From: Lachnospiraceae bacterium
GTDB taxonomy: Bacteria; Bacillota; Clostridia; Lachnospirales; Lachnospiraceae
Direction: 5' to 3'
DNA length: 60,575 nucleotides
NCBI GenBank assembly: GCA_017612555.1
Contig: JAGAFR010000021.1
Span: 1-60,575 of the forward strand
Below are positions 34,254 through 42,833 of this stretch, piece after piece (within the stretch, counting starts at the first letter, position 1; each line of letters starts with the position of its first letter). The notes below the pieces were generated by a model. It ran no database searches. It worked only from the letters and a program-made list of their open reading frames with translations, and was not told where the DNA came from. A program made the translations under genes and the position numbers.

Positions 34254-35105
34254 TTACGGAATAAAAGGATTGAGCGGATTGAAAGGATTATAGAATCTGC
34301 TGCCATCCGAAAAAGTGATGACGATCGCGGCGGCGCAGAACAACACGGCAGCTGTCATGACGGCAATGTCGGCACGCTTTAACGGCTTTCCGCTGTACCA
34401 TGTACGCTTCCTGTGCTTACCGAAGCCGCGCAGTTCCATTGCAGAACTTACCACGTCGATCCTGTTCATGCTCGAGAATATGAGCGGAAACAGGATCGGC
34501 GCGGTATTTTTTATTCTTGTAAACAGTCCCGCTTTTCTCGACATTTCGATACCGCGGGCTGCCTCGGCATTTTTGATCTTAACGTAATCATCCTGAACAT
34601 CGGGTATATAGCGAAGCGCTATGGCGATGGAATACGCAACGTAATAACTGATCCCGACTCTGTTAAGTGATGCCGCAAATTCACTCGGATCGGTCGATAC
34701 TATGAACATGAATACGGACGGCACGACCGTCATGTATTTGAGTATTATGTTGAACTCATAGAACAACTGCTCTCTCGTAAGGCTGTAGCCGGAGAACATG
34801 CGCACTATCACCGTCCGGCTTCCGTATATCTCACACCCCTGATACGGTGAAAAGAAAAAGATCGCTATGATGTTTATCGTAAGGAATAACATGATGAACT
34901 TAAATACCGTACCGACCTGCCGCCACTCTGTCTTTGATGCACGAAGGATCAACAGGCTGACAACGAGCATCACCGCAAGCACACGGGTATCATAAGTGAT
35001 CATACTGGTGATCGACCACAGCAGAAAGAAAACGAGCTTGGTCACTCCCGACAGTTCATGTATCCGGGTATCCTTTTTTTCATATGCAAGAACTCTTCCT
35101 GCCAT
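34254..35105 (-). CDS. ecfT: ECF transporter transmembrane subunit (EcfT)
   Basis: A 283-residue membrane protein of the CbiQ/EcfT family that joins the S subunit to the ATPases. It has about five to six hydrophobic segments (such as VFFLLWSITSMI and FIMLFLTINIIAIFFFS) and the cytoplasmic coupling motif region AEAARGIEMSRKAG plus SAMELRGFGKHRKRT, the two Ala-Arg-Gly type motifs that contact the ATPases. The gene overlaps the fused ATPase gene by 26 bases. The ribosome-binding site is weak, which fits coupled translation. Confidence 0.92.
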   Translation of the reverse strand: MAGRVLAYEKKDTRIHELSGVTKLVFFLLWSITSMITYDTRVLAVMLVVSLLILRASKTEWRQVGTVFKFIMLFLTINIIAIFFFSPYQGCEIYGSRTVIVRMFSGYSLTREQLFYEFNIILKYMTVVPSVFMFIVSTDPSEFAASLNRVGISYYVAYSIAIALRYIPDVQDDYVKIKNAEAARGIEMSRKAGLFTRIKNTAPILFPLIFSSMNRIDVVSSAMELRGFGKHRKRTWYSGKPLKRADIAVMTAAVLFCAAAIVITFSDGSRFYNPFNPLNPFIP

Positions 35106-36807
35106 CTTTTATGTCCCTTTCAAAACATATGAACCTGTCAGCAAGGTCGGATGCATTTTCTATTCCCATCTTAACGGCAAGATCATACAATGAAGTACGC
35201 TTCAGATACGCCTTATCCGACACTTCGTCACTTGTCAGGACCTTTGCCGGAGTATCATCGGTTATCATGCGTCCGTCGGCTATTACAACGGCACGGTTCG
35301 TATATTCAAGCATCAGATGCATGTCATGAGTTATCATGATTATGGAGATCCCGCGCTGCTCATTGATACTCCTTACAAACTCCATGATCTCTGTATAATG
35401 CCTGTAGTCCTGGCCCGCCGTAGGTTCATCAAGAATGATGATCTCCGGGTCCATGACAAGTATGGATGCAATTGTGACCCTCTTCTTCTGCCCGTATGAA
35501 AGAGCCGATACCGGCCAGTTTCGCATTTCATAGAGTCCGCATATCTTAAGCGTTTCGTTGACACGTCGCTTTACTTCATCCGGATCGATCCCCCTGACTG
35601 TAAGACCCAAGCCTACTTCTTCGTTTATCATCGGCTTACTGATCATCTGGTTCGGATTCTGCATGATATATCCGATATGCTCTCCGCGCTGCGTTATCGA
35701 AAGCGAAGTTATATCATTGCCACCCAAAAGTATCGTACCGGTATCCTGTTTGTTGAACCCGCAAATGATACCGGCAAGAGTTGACTTCCCGGCTCCGTTC
35801 TTGCCGACAATGCTCATGATCTCGCCCTTATGGACATCAAACGAAATATCGGACAATACCTGCTTGGAGCCGTCATACGAAAAACCGACATTTCTTACAG
35901 ACAACACTGTTTCTTCACTTACCGAAGGAATTCCCGGCTCGGTTTGCTCGAACCAGTCCATAAAACGCTCACGGTAAGGCTCTACATCCATCGTCTCGAT
36001 ATGTTGCGGCTTCGTCTCGGGAAAGATGGTACACCCGCTGTGCCGAAGCGCCGATATGTATAGCGGATACCTGATCCCTGCCTCATCAAGAAGATCGGTG
36101 GACAGAAGATTGTCCGGCTTCATATCCGCGATGATCTGTCCGTCATTCATCAGGATTATCCTGTCAACATCACGATGCAGCACATCCTCCAGTCTGTGCT
36201 CGATGATCAGCACCGTGGCGTTTTGCTGCTTCTGTATCGTATCGATCAGTTCAATGGCGCTCTTTCCGGTCTTGGGGTCAAGATTGGCAAGGGGCTCATC
36301 AAACAGAAATATCCTGACATCATCGACCATGACACCCGCCATGGATACGCGCTGTTTCTGTCCGCCGGAAAGCTCCTTCGGAGAAGAGGCGAGATGATCT
36401 TCGATGAACACATCCTTTGCAACGGATCTGACTTTTCCCTTCATCTCATCCTCGGCTACACAGTCATTCTCAAGTGCAAAGGCGATATCTTCGGCCACGG
36501 TCAGTCCGATGAACTGTCCGTCGGTATCCTGCATAACAGTCCCGACGATCTTGGACAGACCGAATATTCCCAGCTGCTGCGGATCATTTCCTGCGATCCG
36601 GCACGTTCCGGTACTGTCTCCCTGAAACATAAAAGGCACCAGTCCATTTATGCAATGGACCAGTGTCGATTTACCGCACCCACTGGGACCGATTATGAGT
36701 ATCTTCTCCCCGGGGTACACTTTGAGATTGATATTACGAAGCGTAGGCTCGGCCTGCGCCCTGTATTTAAATGTATAGTCTTTGAACTCGATCAGCGCAT
36801 CGTTCAT
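35080..36807 (-). CDS. ECF transporter ATPase, two fused ABC cassettes (EcfA-EcfA')
   Basis: A 575-residue protein with both energizing ATPases in one chain. Cassette 1 (about 1-280): IIGPSGCGKSTLVHCI, Q-loop MQDTDGQFIG, LSGGQKQRVSMAG and FLFDEPLANLDP. Cassette 2 (about 305-545): IVGKNGAGKSTLAGII, MQNPNQMIS, LSYGQKKRVTIASIL and IILDEPTAGQDY. The second signature has SYGQ in place of SGGQ. Tandem fusions of this sort are common in Firmicutes ECF systems with a dedicated S subunit. It lies 14 bases after the S-subunit gene. Confidence 0.94.
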   Translation of the reverse strand: MNDALIEFKDYTFKYRAQAEPTLRNINLKVYPGEKILIIGPSGCGKSTLVHCINGLVPFMFQGDSTGTCRIAGNDPQQLGIFGLSKIVGTVMQDTDGQFIGLTVAEDIAFALENDCVAEDEMKGKVRSVAKDVFIEDHLASSPKELSGGQKQRVSMAGVMVDDVRIFLFDEPLANLDPKTGKSAIELIDTIQKQQNATVLIIEHRLEDVLHRDVDRIILMNDGQIIADMKPDNLLSTDLLDEAGIRYPLYISALRHSGCTIFPETKPQHIETMDVEPYRERFMDWFEQTEPGIPSVSEETVLSVRNVGFSYDGSKQVLSDISFDVHKGEIMSIVGKNGAGKSTLAGIICGFNKQDTGTILLGGNDITSLSITQRGEHIGYIMQNPNQMISKPMINEEVGLGLTVRGIDPDEVKRRVNETLKICGLYEMRNWPVSALSYGQKKRVTIASILVMDPEIIILDEPTAGQDYRHYTEIMEFVRSINEQRGISIIMITHDMHLMLEYTNRAVVIADGRMITDDTPAKVLTSDEVSDKAYLKRTSLYDLAVKMGIENASDLADRFICFERDIKDGRKSSCI

Positions 36808-36821
36808 CGTGATCCCCGGGC

Positions 36822-37376
36822 TCAGTCTTCCTTCTTAAGGCTTCCGCTCTTTGCCCCGATCTTGGAGTATCCGACTGCAAGAAGAGTTCCGAGAATGAGC
36901 GTTATAACAAAATTACCAAGGAATGCAAAGAACCCCTGGGCAAATACCTTATTGGCCGGCTCGGCATATATCACGATATCGAGAACAGGCGCAACCACTA
37001 TCCAGGCAACTGCATTTCCTATCGCCTGAACAACGTTGAACATAACAATCTTGCTTCCGTCAAATCCGCCTTCCGTGATCGCAAATTTGGATGAGAAAAG
37101 TCCCATTGCGATACCGAAAACAGCATCCGGAATTACCCAGCTCCACCATACACTGCCGTAGAAGAACGCGTCACCGAGTGCATGTCCTGCAAGACCTACT
37201 ATACCACCGACGATCGGTCCGAATACTGCCGCAAGGAAAGCAAGCAATGCTGCTCTCGGTTGAAGAGCGGTATTAGGTATGAATCCCAGCGGTATCTGTA
37301 TCTCGGTAAGTGCAACAAAAAGCGCAGTTCCGATGCCTGCTGCAACAACTTCCTTGATCCCGAATTTGAATTTCAT
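36822..37376 (-). CDS. ECF transporter S component, UPF0397 family
   Basis: A 184-residue membrane protein with six hydrophobic segments. VVAAGIGTALFVAL, FGPIVGGIVGLAGHALGDAFFYGSVWWSW and GNFVITLILGTLL match the UPF0397 family of S components that bind the substrate. The substrate of this family is not known to me and no adjacent metabolic gene gives a hint. AAGGAG lies before the ATG. It leads the S-AA'-T operon from a promoter inside the end of the murD-capA gene. Confidence 0.9.
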   Translation of the reverse strand: MKFKFGIKEVVAAGIGTALFVALTEIQIPLGFIPNTALQPRAALLAFLAAVFGPIVGGIVGLAGHALGDAFFYGSVWWSWVIPDAVFGIAMGLFSSKFAITEGGFDGSKIVMFNVVQAIGNAVAWIVVAPVLDIVIYAEPANKVFAQGFFAFLGNFVITLILGTLLAVGYSKIGAKSGSLKKED

Positions 37377-37400
37377 AATATTCTCCTTTCATGTAAAAAC

Positions 37401-37443
37401 CATGTACATGACCATTCTACTATCATTTGAGCTGAGCGGTCAA
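37401..37443 (-). promoter_or_regulatory. ECF operon promoter with palindrome at the start point
   Basis: Minus-strand -35 TTGACC (37438-37443), 18-base spacer, -10 TAGAAT (37414-37419), overlapping the last codons of the upstream gene. The predicted start point (about 37407) falls within a perfect 10-bp palindrome CATGTACATG (37401-37410), and a further half-site ACATG lies just downstream. The palindrome is a candidate operator for a substrate-responsive repressor. Confidence 0.62.
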
Positions 37444-39765
37444 GTACTCTACAACATCTTGTAGCCCGCTCTCTTTCCATTTATTCTCTTCAGCCGTTTT
37501 GGACAGCGGATAGATGATCTGCATATCAAGCGTCTCACCGGGCACCCTTCCGCTTCTAAGCGGCTCGTAGAAGTTCCTGACATAATCATCCTCCGTGGCA
37601 TCGGAGAATTCCTCCGGCTTCATATACCTCAGCTGCCGCTTGGTGTTCTCGATAAACACTTTTGCGGCCAGACCCTTAAGCTTTTCATACTCCTCCGACG
37701 GAACATCCGTAAATATCCCGGGCAGCTCACATACTCCGATCGTTTCGGTATTTCTGTCCACCTCGATCGGAAGCGGTTCAAACGAAAACCCATCCGGCGT
37801 AAACGATAGCTTCAGTATGATGCCGTACTGCGTTCCGAACTGACTTCGCTGATAATCCGTATCAAATATAAAGTTTCCGAGCGAATAAAATATAGCCTTG
37901 CCCCCTATAAGCTCATAATTGTTCACCACATGAGGATGATGGGCTATAACAATGTCCGCGCCCATTTCAAGATATGCCAAATATCTGTCTCTCGTATAAG
38001 GAGACGGGAGCCCCGTAAATTCCTCACCGGCATGCGCGACTACTACACACCATCTGCACTTCTGCCTGATCTCTTTGATCCTCTGCCGTATCAGATCAAG
38101 ATCGCTCCATGAAAAACATCCCGGTGTATAACTGTCCGCTTTTCTGCAAGCTCTCTGATAACCTACGCCTATCATCCCGATGCCGCCCGCTCCGTTAAGT
38201 ATAACAGGAGTCGAAGCTTCATCTATGTTCATTCCGGCACCGAGTGTTTTCGCACCGGACTCTTTTGCAAGTTCCATCGTACTGCCTATCCCTTCAGGAC
38301 CGGCATCCATTATGTGGTTATTGCATATGTTCCACACATCCGCCCCTATACGGTCAAGAAACGCCGAAACCTTCGGGTCCATGCTGTGAGTAAGGGCAGC
38401 ACCGGGACCTTTTTGGCTTATCTTACTGCCTTCATACAGCGGACCTTCAACATTTACAACAAGGTGGTCAGTGTCTTTTACAAATGACACGATCTCATTC
38501 GAAAGGAGGTCTTGATCTTCCCACTTTCCCAGCATATACTTGTCAAATCCCATATCTCCGGTGAAAGTCACGGACACTTCGTTAAGTTTACATAACTTTC
38601 TAAAGGTGTCACCGCGCTCTTCAAAATTCTTAAAGTGATCATAGCTTGCGGATGCCGGCGACAGTATCACGGCATGACCCGGCCCGGTTTCCGATATCGC
38701 AATGCCCACAGCCTCTTCAAGATCTTCGGCATACCGGCAATTATCACCTTTTTCAATGCTGTCGTATATCCTCTTTCCGGATGCATATGCGAATATATAA
38801 TTGTACTCCTTATGCGTATTGATAAAATCGATCAGTACATCGTAGTTGATGCCCCTGTCCATCCCGCCGATGATAACGGTCTTCGCATTTGAAACGGATG
38901 AAAGTGCCTGGATCGTTGCATTGGGGATCGTAGAGATCGAATCGTCATAAAAATCGATGCCGTCCCTGTTTCCGATGAACTGCAGCCTGTGAGGCAGTCC
39001 GTTAAAATCGGAAAGAGCGGCGCGTATCGTCGCATCATCGATATGAAATACGGTTGAAGCGATCGTGTACACAAAGTGAGCATTGTAATCGTTGTGATGG
39101 CCCCTTATCCGGAGGTTGTATTCGGGAACCTCTCCGACATCGATACTTGTGACGGCTGCCGCACTTGAAAGCTTCGGAACCTGAGATCCCACAAACATGA
39201 AGTCTTCCTCTGTCTGAAACTTTGCGATGTTGGCCTTGGCGGCAAAATACCTGTCGAACGTCTTATAATAGTCAAGATGTTCCTCAAAAAGATTAAGGAA
39301 CACAGCGATATGCGGAGATATGGTAACATGCGCCAGCTGATGGCATGACATCTCGAACACAACGACCGTATCGTCGTCTATCTCTCCGAAATGATCAAGA
39401 CACGGCTCACCGATATTGCCAAGAAGTATCGTTTTCTTCCCGGCACTCTTAAGAACATGGTACATAAGTGCCGAAGTCGTGCTCTTACCTTTTGTACCTG
39501 TTATCCCGATCGTATTGTCCCGAAACGCTTCAAGGAATATCTGCGTCTGTGATGTATATCTGTCATCATCTTCTTCCATGACTATACCGGGACTCTTTAT
39601 TATATAGTCGTATGAATCTTCGTCAATGTCTTCGCGTTTACCTTCAAATATATCAACGCATAAGGGGGTACAGAATTCGCAAAGGAAGCGCTCCGTAGAG
39701 CGCCCTTCACGTCCGTACCCCCAAATGAGTATTCTTTTCCGGTTAAATCGGTCGTAAGTATTCAT
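37423..39765 (-). CDS. MurD-like ligase fused to a CapA-type domain
   Basis: A 780-residue fusion. Residues 1 to about 395 are a MurD-type UDP-N-acetylmuramoylalanine-D-glutamate ligase: ILIWGYGREGRST, ATP loop IGITGTKGKSTTSAL, NLFEEHLDYYKTFDRYFAAK (with the lysine normally carbamylated), GLPHRLQFIG, DDSISTIPNATIQAL, IIGGMDRGI and the diagnostic C-terminal SPASASYDHFKNFEERGDTF. Residues from about 398 to 690 are a CapA/PGA_cap metallophosphatase-like domain: TFTGDMGFDKY, LVVNVEGPL, WNICNNHIMDAGPEG, VVVAHAGEEF and IAHHPHVV. The last 90 residues are unique. No frameshift joins the parts. Its ATG overlaps the stop of the polymer-forming gene by 4 bp. Confidence 0.9.
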   Translation of the reverse strand: MNTYDRFNRKRILIWGYGREGRSTERFLCEFCTPLCVDIFEGKREDIDEDSYDYIIKSPGIVMEEDDDRYTSQTQIFLEAFRDNTIGITGTKGKSTTSALMYHVLKSAGKKTILLGNIGEPCLDHFGEIDDDTVVVFEMSCHQLAHVTISPHIAVFLNLFEEHLDYYKTFDRYFAAKANIAKFQTEEDFMFVGSQVPKLSSAAAVTSIDVGEVPEYNLRIRGHHNDYNAHFVYTIASTVFHIDDATIRAALSDFNGLPHRLQFIGNRDGIDFYDDSISTIPNATIQALSSVSNAKTVIIGGMDRGINYDVLIDFINTHKEYNYIFAYASGKRIYDSIEKGDNCRYAEDLEEAVGIAISETGPGHAVILSPASASYDHFKNFEERGDTFRKLCKLNEVSVTFTGDMGFDKYMLGKWEDQDLLSNEIVSFVKDTDHLVVNVEGPLYEGSKISQKGPGAALTHSMDPKVSAFLDRIGADVWNICNNHIMDAGPEGIGSTMELAKESGAKTLGAGMNIDEASTPVILNGAGGIGMIGVGYQRACRKADSYTPGCFSWSDLDLIRQRIKEIRQKCRWCVVVAHAGEEFTGLPSPYTRDRYLAYLEMGADIVIAHHPHVVNNYELIGGKAIFYSLGNFIFDTDYQRSQFGTQYGIILKLSFTPDGFSFEPLPIEVDRNTETIGVCELPGIFTDVPSEEYEKLKGLAAKVFIENTKRQLRYMKPEEFSDATEDDYVRNFYEPLRSGRVPGETLDMQIIYPLSKTAEENKWKESGLQDVVEYLTAQLK

Positions 39766-40892
39766 TCTGCAGTTGACGTATTCTTCTTAAGTCTCCTGAT
39801 CCACAGTCTCTGTATCACATATCCGATCAGATACATATCGGCAACAATACCGACTAGCATTCCGATGAACGGGATAAGTCTTACTATCTCAAGTGCTGCT
39901 ATTCCGATGAGTGCCGACAGGAAAATGTTCATATTCGGCAGGAACAGTCTTACAAGAGAAGCCCCCGCAAATGCAAGTCCCGCACACAAAAGCAGTACAT
40001 ATGCGAGCAACAGCATTCCGCCGATAGGAGCCAATATATATGTGCAGCAAAGCATGATCGCTACGATCGGAATGGCGATCCAGCCTATGATACCGCTTCC
40101 CACCATTGCACCGGGTCTTGTCTTCATAAAAGTTGCCGCAGTTTCAAGATGCTCTGTAAAGAGCCAGCAAAGGATCATTCCGAATGCTGCCATTGCAACG
40201 ATCCAATACAGTCCGCTGGTAACCTTCTTGAAAAGAGCCGCTGCAATACCTGCTGCTCCGAATGCCGATTTATCGTCATCGTCGTCAGTCACCTGCTCAT
40301 ATTCATAGTCAACTATTTCAGCATCATCAGCTATCACGGGCTCATTTGCACTCTTTACGGTAAGCTTACCCATGATGACCGTTCCGTCCTTAATCTCAAC
40401 ATTCTGCCCGTCAAGCGTTACGTCACCGTCGATCACACCGTCTACAGTGATATTTGTTCCTCCTGCATACAGGCCCTTTGCCACACCGTAGAACTCAACA
40501 TTGGTTCCTGCGATGTATATTCCGTTTGCTTCTGTTCCGGAGGATACGCTTACATTGTTTCCGGCAGCAAATACGTTACCGTCGATGTCACAGCCCGTAA
40601 CCGACACATCACTGCCTGCGGCGAACACGCTCTCGCGTACTTTACAGTCATCGATCGAAACGCTCTGTCCGGCCGCATAGATCCCGCCCTTTACTTCACT
40701 GTCCTCCAGCTCTACCTCTTTACCTACCGTAAAAGCCCCAAAGATCGACTGGTCCGAAAACTTTACTTCATCACCGGATGAAAACACGTTACCTGCGCTG
40801 TCTACGGTAGTATCAGTTTCGGCCGATACCGTCTGACACATCAGGATTGCGATAAGCATTGCGGCAAATCCCGCAAAAAATCTCTTACTCAT
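39762..40892 (-). CDS. Secreted/membrane polymer-forming (bactofilin-like) protein
   Basis: A 376-residue protein. A signal peptide (1-24, ending VSAE) precedes a beta-helical region (about 30-180) made of short repeats such as GGIYAAGQSVSI, ESVFAAGSDVSV, GNVFAAGNNVSV and KGLYAGGTNITV, resembling polymer-forming cytoskeletal (bactofilin) domains. An acidic linker with a run of Asp follows, then four to five membrane segments (about 220-360) and a basic C-terminus. The beta-helix would face outside. AAGGAG is 12 bases before the ATG, longer than usual. It is coupled to the MurD-CapA gene. Confidence 0.85.
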   Translation of the reverse strand: MSKRFFAGFAAMLIAILMCQTVSAETDTTVDSAGNVFSSGDEVKFSDQSIFGAFTVGKEVELEDSEVKGGIYAAGQSVSIDDCKVRESVFAAGSDVSVTGCDIDGNVFAAGNNVSVSSGTEANGIYIAGTNVEFYGVAKGLYAGGTNITVDGVIDGDVTLDGQNVEIKDGTVIMGKLTVKSANEPVIADDAEIVDYEYEQVTDDDDDKSAFGAAGIAAALFKKVTSGLYWIVAMAAFGMILCWLFTEHLETAATFMKTRPGAMVGSGIIGWIAIPIVAIMLCCTYILAPIGGMLLLAYVLLLCAGLAFAGASLVRLFLPNMNIFLSALIGIAALEIVRLIPFIGMLVGIVADMYLIGYVIQRLWIRRLKKNTSTAE

Positions 40893-40966
40893 GATCTAAT
40901 ACATCTCCTTTTCACTGTGTTATGGATAATTTATGAACACATCACCGATATTTTACCACAAAAATC

Positions 40967-40995
40967 TTGTGCAGTCTCACACTTTTGAGTATCAT
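40967..40995 (+). promoter_or_regulatory. Promoter of the SGNH hydrolase gene
   Basis: Plus-strand -35 TTGTGC (40967-40972), 17-base spacer, -10 TATCAT (40990-40995). The start would be near 41002, giving a 40-nt leader with GGAGG before the ATG at 41042. On the other strand an extended -10 (TGG-TAAAAT) near 40952-40960 may serve the polymer-forming gene. Confidence 0.6.
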
Positions 40996-41041
40996 TAACA
41001 ATTGTAACAATGTTCATACCTCAGGGAAACGGAGGAAAGCA

Positions 41042-41695
41042 ATGAAAAAGATAATTTGCTTCGGCGATTCAAACACATACGGATATAACCCGGAAACAGG
41101 CGGCAGATACGATGAGAACACGCGGTGGCCAAAGCTCCTTGCAAAATCCCTCGGCGACGGCTATGAAGTATTCGAAGAAGGCCAGAACGGCAGGACCATT
41201 GCAAATGACGACCCGTGGGAAGGCGGCACAAAATGCGGTCTTGATTATGTGCTTCCCATGATCGAATCCAAAAAGCCCGTGGATCTTCTTATCATCATGC
41301 TCGGATCCAACGACCTGAAGCTGAAGTTTTCTCTTCCCCCTGCGGATATCGCCGGAAGCCTGATCAAGATGATCTCAGACATCAGAGGATACTGCGATCA
41401 CTTTATCGGATGCCCGGATCTTCGGATCCTCATAATCGCTCCGCCCGCTTTTACCGAACCTTTTTCGGAGTCATACTTTGCTTCATTTTTCGGAAAAGAA
41501 GACGCAGTGGCTCGTTCAAAAGAGCTTGCTAAATGGTACGAGCTTGTCGCCGAGCAAAATGACTGCTATTTCCTAAACGCAACAAAAGAGGTAGCCGCAA
41601 ATTCATGCGACCACCTCCATATGTCGCCCGCAGACCACAAAAAGCTGGCTGAACTTGTAAAAGACAAGATCACAGATATCTTCAAGGAATCATAA
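41042..41695 (+). CDS. SGNH/GDSL hydrolase
   Basis: A 217-residue esterase-like enzyme. The four blocks are present: IICFGDSNTYGYNP with the nucleophile Ser, GQNGRTIAND, LLIIMLGSNDLK and CDHLHMSPADH with the catalytic Asp and His. It has no signal peptide, so it acts in the cytoplasm, possibly as an arylesterase or deacetylase on small molecules. GGAGG precedes the ATG; the open frame upstream includes promoter sequence and is not coding. Confidence 0.93.
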   Translation: MKKIICFGDSNTYGYNPETGGRYDENTRWPKLLAKSLGDGYEVFEEGQNGRTIANDDPWEGGTKCGLDYVLPMIESKKPVDLLIIMLGSNDLKLKFSLPPADIAGSLIKMISDIRGYCDHFIGCPDLRILIIAPPAFTEPFSESYFASFFGKEDAVARSKELAKWYELVAEQNDCYFLNATKEVAANSCDHLHMSPADHKKLAELVKDKITDIFKES

Positions 41696-41732
41696 ACGAC
41701 GGGGTGTATCGATAGTGTTCAGGGAGAAAGTT

Positions 41733-42833
41733 ATGTGGCTAATTATCTTCGCAGTCTCTATTCTTGCAGGGATAGCAGCTGCAATTTATATGGCAAATAA
41801 AATAACAGGCACCGGATTGTTTGCCGGTATAAGCAGTAAAGCCCTAACCCGAACTCTTTCGATAACGTCCGTTATTGTCATTATCGTCGTGTTATGTTTC
41901 GTTTCTGATATAACAAATACGATCGTTATTTTTATTCATTTTGCCGTTTTTCTCCTGATCGGAGATCTTATCGGCGCCGTCATAAGAAAGACTTCCGCTT
42001 CAGCGATAAGCCCCCGTTTCATTGACCTTATGGCTCTTACAACTTGCATTGTCTACCTGATCATCGGCTGGATACTGATGCACGGCATGTGGGAGACCGA
42101 CTATCATCTTTCCACAGCAAAAAAGATCGTTTCGCTGCGTATCGCACATATCGCAGACTCTCACGTGGGATGCGGTTTTTCGGGAAAAGGTTTTGCCGAC
42201 AGACTCGAAAAGATCCAACTGACGGAGCCGGATATACTTGTGATCACCGGGGATTTTGTGGACGATGACACGAAGCGGGACGACATGATCGAAGCATGTG
42301 CAGCGCTTGGCTCGTTCAAAGCAAAGTACGGAGTATTTTTCTGTCTCGGAAATCATGATATGGGATACTATTCAAGCGGAAGGCGGGGATACACGGGAGA
42401 TGAAATGCTGGATGAACTGAGAAAGAACGGTGTCAGGGTTCTTCTTGACGAAAGCGAGCTTGTTGATGACAGATTCTACGTCATCGGAAGACGTGATGCC
42501 GATTACGGAAGGTCTGACCGCAAAGATACATCCGAACTGATACGGGATCTTGATAAGGAAAAATACATGATCGTTCTCGATCATCAGCCTACGGACTATG
42601 ACAGTGAAGCTTTGGCAGGTGTTGATCTTGTCCTGTCGGGACATACCCATGGCGGCCAGCTCTTTCCTCTTGAATACATACAGCCGCTCGTATCAAATAA
42701 CAACAATGTCCGTGGTCACGAAAAGCGCGGCAATACCGATTTTATCGTAACCGACGGGATCTCGGACTGGGCTGTCGAGTTCAGGACCGGCTGCAAGTCA
42801 GAATTCAACCTGATCGACGTATCATCCCTTTAA
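41733..42833 (+). CDS. Membrane metallophosphoesterase (YkuE-like)
   Basis: A 366-residue protein with four N-terminal membrane segments (about 2-22, 46-66, 68-92 and 100-122) and a calcineurin-like phosphoesterase domain: RIAHIADSHVGCG, LVITGDFVDDD, FFCLGNHDMGYYS, IVLDHQPTDYD and LVLSGHTHGGQLFP, providing the dimetal ligands. The substrate is unknown; related enzymes act on lipids or UDP-sugars. I prefer the ATG at 41733, with AGGGAG six bases before it, over a GTG at 41715 that lies upstream of that site. The last 12 bases overlap the convergent DUF2130 gene. Confidence 0.92.
   Translation: MWLIIFAVSILAGIAAAIYMANKITGTGLFAGISSKALTRTLSITSVIVIIVVLCFVSDITNTIVIFIHFAVFLLIGDLIGAVIRKTSASAISPRFIDLMALTTCIVYLIIGWILMHGMWETDYHLSTAKKIVSLRIAHIADSHVGCGFSGKGFADRLEKIQLTEPDILVITGDFVDDDTKRDDMIEACAALGSFKAKYGVFFCLGNHDMGYYSSGRRGYTGDEMLDELRKNGVRVLLDESELVDDRFYVIGRRDADYGRSDRKDTSELIRDLDKEKYMIVLDHQPTDYDSEALAGVDLVLSGHTHGGQLFPLEYIQPLVSNNNNVRGHEKRGNTDFIVTDGISDWAVEFRTGCKSEFNLIDVSSL

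Noticed and set aside
36175-37029. Plus-strand frame across the fused ECF ATPase and S subunit
   Set aside because: Antisense to two certain genes.
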